Assembly: GCA_028456385.1 (NCBI GenBank)
Contig: JALNQF010000532.1
Span: 1-24,668, forward strand
Source of the DNA: Ophiosphaerella korrae
Lineage: Eukaryota; Ascomycota; Dothideomycetes; Pleosporales; Phaeosphaeriaceae
Reading direction: 5' to 3'
Length of the DNA: 24,668 bases
Shown here: one piece after another, positions 1 to 11,737 of the stretch
Numbering within the stretch: the stretch's first letter is position 1
How the letters are laid out: each line of letters starts with the position of its first letter
The notes under the pieces: generated by a model
What the model saw: only the letters and a program-made list of their open reading frames with translations
What the model was told of the DNA's origin: nothing
Databases searched by the model: none
Made by a program: the position numbers and the translations under genes

Positions 1-1658
1 GACTTAATATTAGGAGTTAAGTATAATAGAATCTTAATAATAGTAGATAAACTTATAAAGTACTTATACTTTAGACTATATAAAAAGAAAAGTAGAATAG
101 AGGTTACTATATATTAAGTCCTAGGAACTATAATTAGTTAATAAAGACTACTAGATAAGATTATTATAGATAAAGATATAAGATTTATATTAAAACTATA
201 GAGAATAATAATAGCGTAATTAGGAATTAAATATATAATATCTATAGTATATTATCTATAAATAGATAGATAATTAGAATAAATAAACTAGATAGTAGAA
301 TAGTACTTAAGATACTACCTTAACTACAATTAGAACAATTAGGTATAGCTATTACTTATAGTATAGCTAGTATATAATAGCGTAAAGAATATAGTAATAA
401 AAGTATTACTTTTCTTTATAAACTATAGATTTAACTCTAGTATATATAGAATACTAAGATTAGAGATATCTTAGTCTCTAAGAAGAGAAAACTTTGTAAA
501 TAAAATAAAAGAAATATATAATTAACTAAGATAAGATATAGAATTCTTATATAATTATATAGTAAAGTATTATAATAAGAAATATAAAAAAGGACTTTAA
601 TTTAGAGAGAGAGAAAAGGTATAGTTAGTATAAAAAAATATTAAGAGTAAAAAACTAAGTTTAAAACTAGACTATATTAGGATAAGACTATATAAAATTA
701 AGAAAGAAGTTACGCTAGTTATATTTAAATTAAAGCTACTAAATAAGATAAGGATATACCTAACCTTCTACGTAGTACTACTTAAGATAGTACTATAAAA
801 TATAAAACTACTAGTGTATAAAGTAGATATATATAGAGAATAAGAAGAATAAGAATTTAAGGAAATCTTAGTATACTAGTTCTATAATAGTAGGAACTAC
901 TATCTAGTAGAATAGATAGGTATAGATAAAAAAGGACAACTATAAGAGAAAATATAGGAACTAGAGGATAACCTTAATTACTCTAAGAAACTAGAGGAGT
1001 TCTAAAGTTAAAACCTTCTAGAATACCTTATAGCGAACTAAGAAAATTAATATTACTAGCGCTAGATAGAGAGGCGTTAAGAACGTCTAATACAATAGGA
1101 GCTAGAGTAGCCTAAACTATATCCTTAAGGTCTATCTTAGCCTCTAAGGTACAAGACTATTTAGATAATTTAGTATTATTATAAGCCTTTATCTTATAAA
1201 GACGCTTAATATAAGAATAAAAATTTACTAGCTTATAAAGAGTTAGCTTATACTTAGCTTTAGCTTTTATAAGCTATAATAATAGTATTTCTTAAGCTTA
1301 GTTAATAGCTTACTCTATATAATTTAGTAAGAAGAGACTATATAGAGATTAAATACTTATACTCTATAAGAGAGATACTAGATAGTATATACTTATATTA
1401 AATATTAGCTAGAATATACTTATTATTGTATTTACTATCCTTTAAAGATATAAGATAAGTAAGCTTTAATTAAGTATAATAGGCGTAGAGAAATATTTTA
1501 ACTCTATTATAAGTAATATAAGTAATAAGAAGAAGTTTATTATAGTTAGAATATAAAGATATAGAGAATAATAAAGAATTAGAAATAAATAAAGAAACTA
1601 GACTAATAAGTTTAGGCTTAGGATAGAGAAATAAGAACTTACCTAGAGAAGAGAATAG
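1..1658 (+). pseudogene. E1: 3' part of gag-pol (integrase, chromodomain, tail), RIP-inactivated
   Basis: This is the C-terminal part of a chromovirus polyprotein, cut by the left edge of the window. Frame 1 stays open in register through the whole stretch, broken only by TAA/TAG. The integrase core has its DDE triad in place: Asp at 46-48, Asp at 169-171 and Glu at 277-279, with 40 and 35 residues between them, the usual Ty3/Gypsy spacing. The motif around the Glu (TDGQTER in the family) reads I-D-R-stop-L-E-stop. A GPF-like integrase C-terminal motif follows near 685, then a chromodomain at about 838-1013, which in this family binds histone marks to steer integration. About 210 further codons, poor in recognisable motifs, run on to the LTR. 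Stops replace Gln and Trp codons, so the copy is dead. Confidence 0.88.
1645..1658 (+). other. E1 polypurine tract
   Basis: A purine-rich run (AGAGAAGAGAATAG) lies directly upstream of the 3' LTR. In LTR retrotransposons this RNA segment resists RNase H and primes plus-strand DNA synthesis. The equivalent position in E3, E4 and E6 is also purine-rich on the sense strand, which supports the LTR boundary at 1659. The tract lies inside the pol reading frame. Confidence 0.7.
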
Positions 1659-2148
1659 TATTATAGTTATAACAAGAGAAAACTAATTTAAGCTAATTAG
1701 CCCTACTATAGATAACGACAATATATATAACCTATAGGAAAATAAACTAGACTAGGAGACTAACTATAATAGAGACACGTAATAAATTTGTAATTTACAA
1801 TCTTAGTAAATATAAAGCACGAAGCTAACTACGTAATAAATTCGCGATTTATAATCTTAGCAAATATAAAGTATAAAGCTAACTACGTAATAAATTTATA
1901 ATTCGCGATCTTAGTAAATACAAAGTACAAAGCTAACTAAAAAGCCTAGGTATATAGTTAGTAGGATATATATTACTAGGATAGTATTAGCAATTTAATT
2001 ATTAACTACAAGCGATAATACTAAGATAGTTACAAAATATCTTCTATTATTTATAGCCTATTATAGATTACTACACGAACTTTTGTTATTACCTCTTAAT
2101 TTACTAATACCTCTAGGTATTAAGAAGTTAACTCTAGTAATACCTACA
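1659..2148 (+). repeat. E1 3' LTR (490 bp)
   Basis: The left edge is set by the polypurine tract and by alignment with the ends of the other LTRs (start TATTATAG, from an ancestral TGTTA-type end). The right edge is the conserved terminus ending CCTACA, the reverse complement of the TGTAATAGG-type end seen at 4620, 11203 and 11292. The central part carries three copies of a 54-bp tandem repeat. The last ~90 bp are of the sequence type also found at 4620-4710 (subtype I, with GTTAAC and ACTAGTAA-like words). The sequence switches abruptly at 2149 to antisense reverse transcriptase of E2. Confidence 0.82.
1777..1938 (+). repeat. 3 x 54-bp tandem repeat inside E1 LTR
   Basis: Units start at 1777, 1831 and 1885, each with ACGTAATAAATT, and each ends in a variant of AAGCTAACT. 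They differ from each other by transitions and keep their length exactly. The same unit occurs twice at 4836-4943 (opposite orientation), twice in the LTR at 20381 and about twice in the LTR at 21009, so copy number varies between LTRs. Confidence 0.88.
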
Positions 2149-4619
2149 ATACGTTCTATATAAATATTTATTTAATTTTAGATTCTTCTACTATTTTTTA
2201 GTAGACTAGGCTCTATCCTATATTTTTACCCTCTTCTACCTCTATCGCTAAGTCCTATAGCTAATATTCTAGAAGGTAGTCTTTAGGAAATTCTCTTTTA
2301 TAGGTGTTTATATTAGCTTTTAGCTTTTCTATTTTATAGTAGCTAATTCTTCCTATTCTCTAGTTAATATATAGGTTAGTTATCTATAACTATAGTATTC
2401 CTAGTATTATATCTTGTTTATTATTAATTGTTATTATATCTATAACTATATTTTTAATTGTTATTCCTTCTATCTCTAGTATAAAGAGAACTGTCTCGAA
2501 CCTAATAGGTTTCTAGAATAGTTTTCCTTTAATTATACTTAACTATTAAGGGTACTTCTTTATTATATAATATATTTCTTATATTTCTATAAACTTCTTT
2601 AATATTAAGTTTCTTATAGCTCTACTATTAATTATTAATTATACTTTCTTTCTTTAGTATATACCTATCTTTATAATATATAGGCCTCTTATACTTTCTA
2701 GCTATTCTTACTTAGGCTACTTTATAAATTATCTATCTTTCTAGAGCTATAGCCCTACTTTAAGTTTATATTCTTTATATTTTAGATATTTGTTATTTAT
2801 ATATTTATACTATAGTCTTCTTTAAATATTTTCTTTTAATAGTTTTAGTCTAGGCCTTACTACTACGTAACCTTCTTCTACTATTATTTCCTATCCTTAG
2901 ATATCTTCTACTAAGATTACTCTTATATAATTATAGCCTCTTCTTTATATTAGCTATATACTATTATTTGCTTTAGAGTTCTTATATATAATATAATTCT
3001 TATCTAGGTATAATATCTATAATACTTTAAAGTATACTAAGTATTTTAAGTCTATAATTTTATTATCTCCTTCCTAGTACTTATCTTTCCTAAGTATATC
3101 TATTATTAAGATATAGTACACTACTAGTACTCTTAGTATATAGGCTTTATTAATCTATTATATCTTTTTTATAAAGTACTACTACTCTCTTTATATAAGT
3201 ATTCTTTTTACTATAACTATATATTACTTTATCTATTCTTAAAATAGTATAAACTTTATTTTTTTAGGATTATATTCTTTCTAGTCTTTATATACTTCTT
3301 CTATACTTATAACTAGTAAGTATTTCTAAATAAACTTCTAATCTTTATTTTATTCTTCTATATCTATAGTTATATAGCTATTATAGCTATAGATATCTAG
3401 CTAGGTATACTCTATACTTCTTATACTAACTTGTCTCTTACTTTCTTATAGTTCTTTAGAGAAAGCTATAGTAGTCTCTTTATCTAGTACTAGTCTTTTA
3501 GCCTAGATTAATAGAATCTAAGAGTCTTCTCTTTCTAAGTCTTCTATTAGTAAGTCTATTATATATACTATTTCTTTTAGCTACGCTTTTATTCTTTCTT
3601 TTATTACTACTACTTTATTTTTCTATTATAGAAAATATCCTACTCTCTACTTACTAGAAAAATATATATAGTAGTTGTCTTTATAACAAAAAGTCTAATA
3701 GAGTATTATATATTATATTTCTTTAATCCTAGCTACTTTCTCTTAAGGTTTAGCTTATACTTATAGTACTTCTTTCTTTTTTTTAGTTATTTTTAACTAT
3801 ATTTCTTTCTTTAGGTCCTTACTTCTATAGTCTTTTATAAAGTATCTTAGTTTCCTATATTTATAATATACTATATCCTTCTTCTTTTATAATTAGTAAT
3901 CTTTTACGTAGTAGCTTTTCTTACTATAATTAAAGTACGTAAAGTCTTTGTTTTTCTTCTATTTCTTTTTATCTTTATTAGTATTAAGGATTATAGGGTC
4001 TCTAGTATCTTAGTTTCTAGGTTAGCTACTATACTTATTCTTCTTCTATTCTTAAAGATTATTATTAATTTATATTACCTATTATTTTAGAGTCTCTAGT
4101 ATTCTAAGTTTCTCTATATAAATTATTTCGTATCTAATCTTTACGTTTAGTCCTTATTTAAATTGTAATATTAGGGCTAATTTATTCTATTCTATATTTT
4201 AAGATAGTTATTTAAACTATAATATATATTTAGGAACACTCTTGCTTTATATAAGCTTTTTAAGTTTTTCTTTAGCTTATTAGGTAATATCTATATCTCT
4301 AAATACTACTCTTATTCTTTTAGTAAAGTACTTATAACTTCTAAAGATAGCTCTAGTTTTATCTTTTTATATTATTAGAGAGTATATTATATAATCTATC
4401 TAATAAGGTTTATACTATCTTATTACGTTTTCCTTAAAATATAATCTAATATATATTACTTTCTTTTCTTCTATATTAAAGTATAGTACTTATATATCTA
4501 TCTAGAGTTATACTAAAGCTATAAATAGTCTTAGTTTCTCTTTTATTTTATTAAACTTCTTAAGTATAGATATCTTAAGTAGCTTCTTTATTATACTTAT
4601 TTCTAGTTATTAGGTAATT
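2149..4619 (-). pseudogene. E2: gag-protease and start of reverse transcriptase, broken at both ends
   Basis: On the minus strand this reads from inside Gag (right) to the N-terminal edge of the reverse transcriptase (left), collinear with about 8405-10917 in E3. The zinc-knuckle region (codon phase from 3946) and the protease site (from 2629) are in one frame. The protease D-S-G is changed to N-S-R at 2618-2629. The left end is the insertion point of E1. At the right end the first ~89 codons of Gag and the 5' LTR are missing and another LTR follows directly. Near 2280-2290 about 39 bp (13 codons) present in E3 and E4 are deleted between two CTTTAGG direct repeats. TAA/TAG stops occur throughout. 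This copy cannot be functional. Confidence 0.85.
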
Positions 4620-5061
4620 TGTAATAGGTATTACTAGAGTTAACTTCTTAGTACCTAAGAGGTTATTAGTAGATTATAAGTTAATAGTAAAAGCTCGTGT
4701 AGTAATCTATAATAACTATAAACAATAGAAGATATTTTATAACTATCTTGTATTAGCGTTCTATAGTTAAAGGATTAAATTGCTAATACTATCTTAATAA
4801 TACGCATTACTACTAACTATATACCTAAGGGTCTTAGCTAGCTTCGTGCTTCGTATTTACTAAGATTACAAATTATAAATTTATTACATATTTAGCTTTA
4901 TACTTTGTATTTACTAAGATCGCAAATTGCGAATTTATTACATATCCTTATTATAGTTAACTTCCTAATCTAGTTTGTTTTCCTAAGAGTTGTATACGTT
5001 GTTATCCCCTATTATAGGACTAATTAGTTTAAGTAGGCTTTCTCTTATTATAGCTATAATA
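4620..5061 (-). repeat. E3 3' LTR (442 bp, subtype I)
   Basis: It starts with TGTAATAGG and ends CTATAATA, followed by the polypurine tract of E3. The first ~90 bp (with GTTAACTTC) match the E1 LTR end and the truncated piece at 11203-11291. The centre has two copies of the 54-bp repeat, unlike the 5' LTR of the same element, whose centre is made of TAATCTAT-type palindromic units. The flank on the left (TAATT at 4615-4619) is E2 gag and is not repeated on the far side of E3. Confidence 0.82.
4836..4943 (-). repeat. 2 x 54-bp tandem repeat in E3 3' LTR
   Basis: Two units, 4836-4889 and 4890-4943, are the reverse complement of the repeat in the E1 LTR. Each contains GTATTTACTAAGAT and ends TTTATTACAT. 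They differ by transitions with no length change. Confidence 0.85.
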
Positions 5062-5077
5062 CTATTCTCTTCTTTAG
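5062..5077 (-). other. E3 polypurine tract
   Basis: On the minus strand this reads CTAAAGAAGAGAATAG and abuts the 3' LTR. It is the expected plus-strand primer site and fixes the inner LTR edge. It is collinear with the tracts at 1645-1658 and 11723-11737. Confidence 0.7.
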
Positions 5078-8000
5078 ATAGGTTCTTGTTTCTCTATCCT
5101 AGGCCTAAGGTTATTAGTCTAGTTTCTTTATTTATCTCTAGTTCTTTATTATTTTCTATATCTTCGCGTTCTAACTATAATAAACTCCTTCTTATTACTT
5201 ATATTGCTTGTAATAGAGTTAAAATATTTCCTTGTACTTATTATACTTAGTTAAAGCTTACGTATCTTATATCTTTAAAGGATAGTAAACACTATAATAA
5301 GTATATTCTAGCTAACATTTAATATAAGTATACTCCTTCTAGTATTTCTCTTATAGAGTATAGGTGCTTAATTTCTATATAGTCTTATCTTACTAAGTTA
5401 TATAGGGCGAGCTATTAACTAGGCTTAAGAGATACTATTATTATAGCTTATAGAGGCTAAGGCTAAGTATAAGCTAACTCTTTATAAGCTAGTAGATCTT
5501 TATTCTTATATTAAGCGTCTTTATAAGATAAAAGCTTATAATAACGCTAAATTATCTAAATAGTCTTATACCTTAGAGGCTAAGATAGACCTTAAGGATG
5601 TAGTATAGGCTACTCTAGCTCTTATCTTGTTAGGCGTTCCTAACGCCTCTCTATTCGTTATTAGTAGTACTAATTTTCTTAGTTTACTATAAGGTATTCT
5701 AGAGGGTTTTAACTTTAGAAGTCTTCTAGTTTCTTAGAGTAGTTAAAGTTATCTTCTAGTTCTTATATTTCTTCCTATAGTTGTCCTTTTTTATCTATAC
5801 TTATCTATTTTACTAAGTAGTAGTTTCTTCTATTATAGAACTAGTATACTAAGATTTCTTTAACCTCTTATTCCTCTTATTCTCTATATATATCTACTTT
5901 ATATACTAGTAGTTCTACTTCTTATAGTACTTATTCTAGTAGTACTATATAGAATATTAGGTATATCCTTATTTTACTTAGTAGTTTTAATTTAAATATA
6001 ACTAGCGTAACTTCTTTCTTAATTTTGTATAGTCTTATCTTAACATAGTCTAATTTAGAACTTAGTCTCTTACTTTTTATATTTTTTCGTACTAACTATA
6101 CTTTTTCTCCCTCTCTAAATTAAGGTCTCTTTTTATATTTTTTATTATAGTACTTTACTATTTAATTATATAGGAATTCTACGTCCTATCTTAGTTAATT
6201 ATATATATTCTTAAGTTTATTAGTAAAGTTTTCTCTTCTTAGAGACTATAATATCTCTAATTATAGTATTCTATATACACTAAAGTTAAATCTATAGTTT
6301 GTAAAGAAAGGTAATACTCTTATTACTATGTTCTTTATACTATTATATACTAACTATACTATAAGTAGTAGCTATACCTAATTGTTCTAGTTATAGCTAA
6401 AGTAGTATCTTAAGTACTATTCTACTATTTAATTTATTCGTTCTAACTATCTATCTATCTATAAGTAGTATACTATAGACATTATATACTTAATCCCTAG
6501 TTGCGCTATAATTATTCTCTATAGTTTTAATATAAATTATATATCTTTATCTATAATAATCTTATCTAGTAGTCTATATTAACTAATTATAGTTCCTAGA
6601 ACTTAGTATATAGTAACCTCTATCTTACTTTTTTCTTTATATAGTCTAAAGTATAAGTACTTTGTAAGTTTATTTACTATTATTAGGATTCTATTATACT
6701 TAACTCCTAATATTAAGTCTTTAGACTTAGGTAATTTCATAATAAAGTTTATTATAATAACTCTCTATAGTTATTCTAGTACTTCTACTAGTTATAGTAT
6801 CCTATATAGTATATATCTATTGTGCTTATTCCTCTAATATTCTATATAGTCTTGTAGTACTTCTATTACTAGCTATCTTACTTTTAGGATATAGTAGTCT
6901 TATAGTAGTCTATCTAATATTTTCTTAATACTTTAGTAACTATATACTAGTAATTTATAAAATTGTTATATAAATTCTCTCTAGATTTTCTTTAGAATAT
7001 ATATTCTTCTATAGGTTTATATAAGTCCTTCTTAGGTCTCTAGTTTCTCTATTTCTTTAGGTATTTCTTACGTTATTTTCTAAATCTATTTATCTAGCTC
7101 GCTACTCTTTCTTTTAAGTGTTGCAGCTATTTTAGGTATATTTAGGACTAAATGTCTTTTTTTATTCTTAACTAGAACTATTTCTATAGTACTTACTTCT
7201 TCTTATAAGTCTAGTCTTTTACTAAGGGCGTCTATAAATTAGTTGTTTTTCCCTTTTATATATATAATTTCTATATTAAATATTAATAGGAATTCCTACT
7301 ATCTTATATATTATTATAATAGTTCTTTATTTAGTATAAATCTTATAAGATTCCTATAGTCTATATAGACCTTTGTTTAATATTTTACTCTTTATAAGTA
7401 TACTCTCTATTATTTAAATACTTTGTAAATTACTAGTATTTTCTTATTATAAATTAGGTAGTTAAGTTCTACTAGCTTTATTTTCTTAGAAAAGTATTTA
7501 ACTAAGTATTCTTATTTAGTCTTTAGGTCTTCTTGTATTAGTGCTATTCTATAGACTAAGTTAGATATATCTATTTTTACTATTACTAGTAGGTCTAAGT
7601 TATATATTCTAATAACTAGGTTTTTTATAAACTTCTTCTTAATCTTATTAAATACCTTATTATATTCCTTTATCTATTTAAATAGCGTATCTTTCTTTAT
7701 AAGTTTTGTTATTAGTTCTATATCTTTAGACTATCTTATTATTAACTTCTTATAAAAGTTTACTAGTCTATAGAACTATTATACTTCTTTTAGGTTTCTT
7801 AGTTTTAGCTATTTGTTAATTAACTTAATCTTTTCTAGATTAATCTTAATTTTTCCTAGTTCTATAATAAATCTAAGGAAATCTATTTCCTTTATATAGA
7901 ATTTGTATTTTCTTATTTTAAAAAATAATTTATTTTCTACTAGCTTCTTTAGCACTTTATACACGTGTTGTATATATTCTTCTTCTATTTCTAAGAATAT

Positions 8001-11000
8001 AAGGATATTATCTAGGTATATAAATATAAATATATCTAAGTACTCTCTTAGTACTATATTACTTCTTTCTTAGAAGGCTACTATTGCGTTTATTAATCTA
8101 AATAGTATAACTAAATATTTATATAGTCTCTATTATATTCTAAACGCTATTTTCTATTTATTACCTTCTTTAATTCTAATTTAGTAGTAGGCGTTTTAAA
8201 TATCTAGTTTTATAAAGATTTTTACTTTCTTTAGTCTAGCTTGTATTTTATCTATTTATAGTAAGAGGTATTAGTTTTTATTTATAACTACGTTAGTTTT
8301 TTTAAAGTCTACGTAGGGCCTTTTATTACTTGTTCTCTTTTTATCTATAAATATAAGTCTATATACTACTAAGGATTTAGATTCTTATATCTATCTTTTC
8401 TTAATTACGTTTTTAATAAATACTTATTTAATCTTAGATTCTTCTTCTATCTTTCTATAGACTAAGCTCTATCTAATATTTTTTCCTTCTTCTATCTCTA
8501 TTACTAAGTCCTATAGCTAATATTCTAGAAGGTAGTCTTTTAGCTCTATAAGCTATAATTCCTATTTCTTGTATTTCTCTAGGAATTCTCCTTTATAGGT
8601 GCTTATATTAGCTTTTAGCTTTTCTATTCTATAGTAGTTAATTTTCTCTATTCTCTAATTAATATATAGGTTAGTTATCTATAACTATAGTATTCCTAGT
8701 ATTATATCTTACTTATTATTAATTGTTGTTATATCTATAACTATATTGTTAATCTTTATCTCTTCTAATTTTAGTATAGAGAGAGCTATTTTAAACCTAA
8801 TTAGTTCTTAGAATAGTTTTCCTTTAATTATACTTAGTTATTAAAGGTACTTCTTTATTATATAATATATTCCTTATACTTCTATAAACTTCTTAGATAT
8901 AAAGTTTCTTGTAGCTCTACTATTAATTATTAATTATACTTTCTTTCTTTAATAAGTACCTATCTTTATAATATATAGGCCTCCTATACTTTCTAGTCTT
9001 TCTTACTTTAGTATTTTTATAAATTATCTATTCTTCTAGGGCTATAGCCTTACTTTAAGTTTATATTCCTTATATTTTAGATAATTATTATATGTATATT
9101 TATACTATAGTCTTTCTTAGACGTATTTCTTAGATAGTTTTAATCTAGGCCTTACTACTAGGTATCTATCTTCTAGGATTATTTCTTATCCTTAGATATT
9201 CTCTACTAGAATTACTCTTAAATAATTATAGCCTTATCTTCTTATAGGCTATATATTATTATTTACCTTAAGGTTTTTATATATAATATAATTTTTATCT
9301 AGGTATAATATCTATAATACTTTAAAATATACTAGGTATTTTAAGTCTATTATTTTATTATCTCCTTCTTAGTATTTGTCTTTTCTAGGCGTATCTATTA
9401 TTAGGATATAGTATACTACTAGTATTCTTAGTATATAGGCTTTATTAATCTATCGCGTTTTCCTTATAAGGTACTACTACTCTCTTAGTATAAGTATTCT
9501 TCTTACTACAACTATATATTACTTTATTTATTCTTAAAATAGTATAAACTTTATTTCTTTAAGATTACGTTCTTTCTAGTCTTTATACGCTTCCTCTATA
9601 CTTATAACTATTAAGTATATCTAAATAAACTTCTATTCTTTATTTTATTCCTCTATATCTATTATTATATAGCTATTATAGCTATATATATCTAGCTAAG
9701 TATATTCTATACTTTTTATACTAACTTACTTCTTACTTTTTTGTAGTCCTTTAGAGAAAGCTATAGTAGTCTCTTTATCTAGTGCTAGTCCTTTAGCCTA
9801 GATTAATAGTACTAAGGGCTCTTCTCTTTCTAAATCTTCTATTAGTAGGTCTATTACGTGCGCTATTTCTTTTAGCTACGCTTTTATTCTTTCTTTTATT
9901 ACTACTACTCTATTTCTCTATTATAAGAAGTATCTTACTCTCTACTTACTAAAAAGATATATATAGTAGTTATCTTTATAATAGAAGGTTTAATAGAGTA
10001 TTACGTGTTGTATTTCTTTACTCTTAGCTACCTTTTCCTAGAGTTTAGCTTATACTTATAGTACTTCTTTCTTCTTCTTAGTTATTTTTAACTAAGCTTC
10101 TTTATCTTTCTTGTAGTCTTTACTTTTATAGCTATTTATAAAGTATCTTAGTTTTTTATATTTATAATATACTATATCTTTTTTCTTTTATAACTAGTAG
10201 TCTTTTACGTAGTAGCCTTTCTTACTATAGTTAAAGTATGTAAAGTCTTTATTCTTCTTTTTCTTCTTATCTTTATTTGCGTTAAGGATTATAAGGTCTC
10301 TAGTATCCTAATTTCTAGTTTAATTACTATACTTATTCTTTTTCTATTCTTAAAGGTTGTTATTAATTTAGATTACTTATTACTTTAGGGCTTCTAGTAT
10401 CTTAGGTTTTTCTATATAAATTATCTTGTATTAGATTTTCTTGTTTAGTCTTTATTTAAATTATAATATAAAGGCTAATTTATTCTATTCTATATTTTGT
10501 AATAGTTATTTAAACTATAATATATACTTAGGTATACTTTTCTATTATATAAGTCTTTTAAGTTTCTTTTTAGCTTATCTAGTAATATCTATATCTCTAA
10601 ATACTACTCTTATTTATTTAGTGAAGTATTTGTAACTTCTAAAGATAGCTCTAGTCTCGTCCTTCTAGGTTATTAGTAAATATATTATATAATCTATCTA
10701 GTAAAGCTTATACTATCTTATTACGTCTTCTTTAAGATATAGTCTAATATATATAACCTTCTTTTTTTCTATATTAAAGTATAGTACTTATATATCTATC
10801 TAGAGTTATACTAAAGCTATAAAGAGTCTTAGTTTTTCTCTTGTTCTATTAAACTTCTTAAGGATAGGTATTTTTAGTAGTTTCTTAGTTGCACTTATCT
10901 CTAGTTATTAAGTAATTAGTTCTATCTAGTTTTATCTTTCTATAATAGCTTTAATTTATACTTTATTCTAGTTAGAGTAGTCTTATAGTTCTTTGTTCTA

Positions 11001-11183
11001 TATTTCTAGGGCTTTAATTACTATCTTTATATCTTCTTTCTTATCTATTAGTTTATTAATACGTTCCTTAATTATTTCTTATATAGTACTATTAGATTTA
11101 TAACTACTTCTAAGTACTTTACTAGTTAAACTTTTTACTATTGTATTAGCTAGACTATACGCTACTTACGCTTTACTTCTTAT
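5062..11183 (-). pseudogene. E3: full-length gag-pol, RIP-inactivated
   Basis: This is a complete Ty3/Gypsy chromovirus polyprotein gene of about 2,040 codons in a single frame; eight landmarks checked along it share one codon phase. Reading from the right: a lost start (ATA at 11183-11181, probably from ATG), Gag with two CCHC zinc knuckles (10238-10197 and 10169-10128), protease (8924-8913), reverse transcriptase (YLDD site at 8018-8007), RNase H with a preserved Asp near 7,580, integrase (6674, 6551, 6443), and a chromodomain (about 5885-5710), then a ~210-codon tail reaching the LTR. All knuckle Cys and His are Tyr. The protease D-S-G is N-S-R, the reverse transcriptase YLDD is YLDN, and the first integrase Asp is Asn. 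TAA/TAG stops are dense. Domain positions agree with E4 within two codons, so decay has been by point mutation. Confidence 0.92.
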
Positions 11184-11202
11184 AATAACTAAATTAGTAA
11201 AG

Positions 11203-11291
11203 TGTAATAGGTGTTACTAGGGTTAACTTCCTAATACCTAAAGGTATTAGTAGATTATAAGTTAATAATAAAAGTTTATATTATAATCTAT
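11203..11291 (-). repeat. Proximal piece of E3 5' LTR (89 bp), cut by E4
   Basis: It starts TGTAATAGG exactly 19 bp from the Gag start, as the LTR does in E4, and matches the first ~90 bp of the E3 3' LTR (subtype I). It stops at TCTAT (11287-11291), where the complete LTR of E4 begins. The same five bases follow E4 at 18328-18332, and the rest of this LTR resumes there. Confidence 0.85.
11287..11291. repeat. Target-site duplication TCTAT, left copy (E4)
   Basis: Five bases immediately left of E4 are repeated immediately to its right at 18328-18332. Five-bp duplications are typical of Ty3/Gypsy integration. Confidence 0.85.
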
Positions 11292-11722
11292 TGTAATAGG
11301 CTTCTTATTGTCGACTATAGGTACCTATCTTAGAAGGGTTAGTAGATTGTAAGGTAATAACAAAAGTTTGTGTAGGGATCTACAATAACTATAAATAATA
11401 GAAGATATTTTGCAACTATCTTGTATTAGCGTTCTATAGTTAAAGGATTAAATTACTAATACTATCTTAATAATGCGCGTCGCTACTAACTATATACTTG
11501 TTCTAATCTATTAATCTATTACTACTAAGAATAATAGATTGTAGATTACCTTAATCTATAATCTATCGACGCTAAGAGTCTATAGATTATAGATTACCCT
11601 AGGTATCCTAATTATATATAGTTTCCTAATCGAGTTTGTATTTCTTGTGTTTATAAGAACTTAATTCCTTAGTTGTAGAGCTAATTAGTTCTATCTATAT
11701 TTCTCTTGTTACTATCGTAACA
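11292..11722 (-). repeat. E4 3' LTR (431 bp, subtype II)
   Basis: It starts TGTAATAGGCTTC and ends CGTAACA. It aligns end to end with 17897-18327 without an insertion or deletion; the differences I can see are transitions. The first part contains a GTCGAC site and differs from subtype I. The centre holds TAATCTAT/ATAGATTA palindromes in place of the 54-bp repeats. Confidence 0.9.
11552..11596. repeat. Perfect 15-bp inverted repeat in E4 3' LTR
   Basis: TAATCTATAATCTAT (11552-11566) and ATAGATTATAGATTA (11582-11596) are exact reverse complements around a 15-base spacer. The other LTR has the same structure with G/C at the corresponding sites, so both arms changed together. Confidence 0.88.
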
Positions 11723-11737
11723 CTATCTCCTCCTCTA
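11723..11737 (-). other. E4 polypurine tract
   Basis: On the minus strand this reads CTTAGAGGAGGAGATAG up to the LTR, the clearest polypurine tract in the window. It lies inside the pol reading frame, which continues past it into the LTR. Confidence 0.8.

Noticed and set aside
4990..5250. 86-codon open frame on the plus strand
   Set aside because: It lies antisense to the E3 LTR end and Pol tail, its composition is Leu/Ser/Ile as expected from AT-rich DNA, and the corresponding frame is not conserved in E4 because of indels.
10441..10635. 64-codon open frame on the plus strand
   Set aside because: It is antisense to the Gag region of E3 and is broken in E2 and E4 at the same place.
11422..11470. 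GTATTAGC ... GCTAATAC inverted repeat in LTRs as a terminator
   Set aside because: The 8-bp arms are shared by several LTRs (exact at 17897's LTR, one mismatch here), but nothing else indicates a terminator, and the ~25-base loop makes a functional hairpin doubtful.
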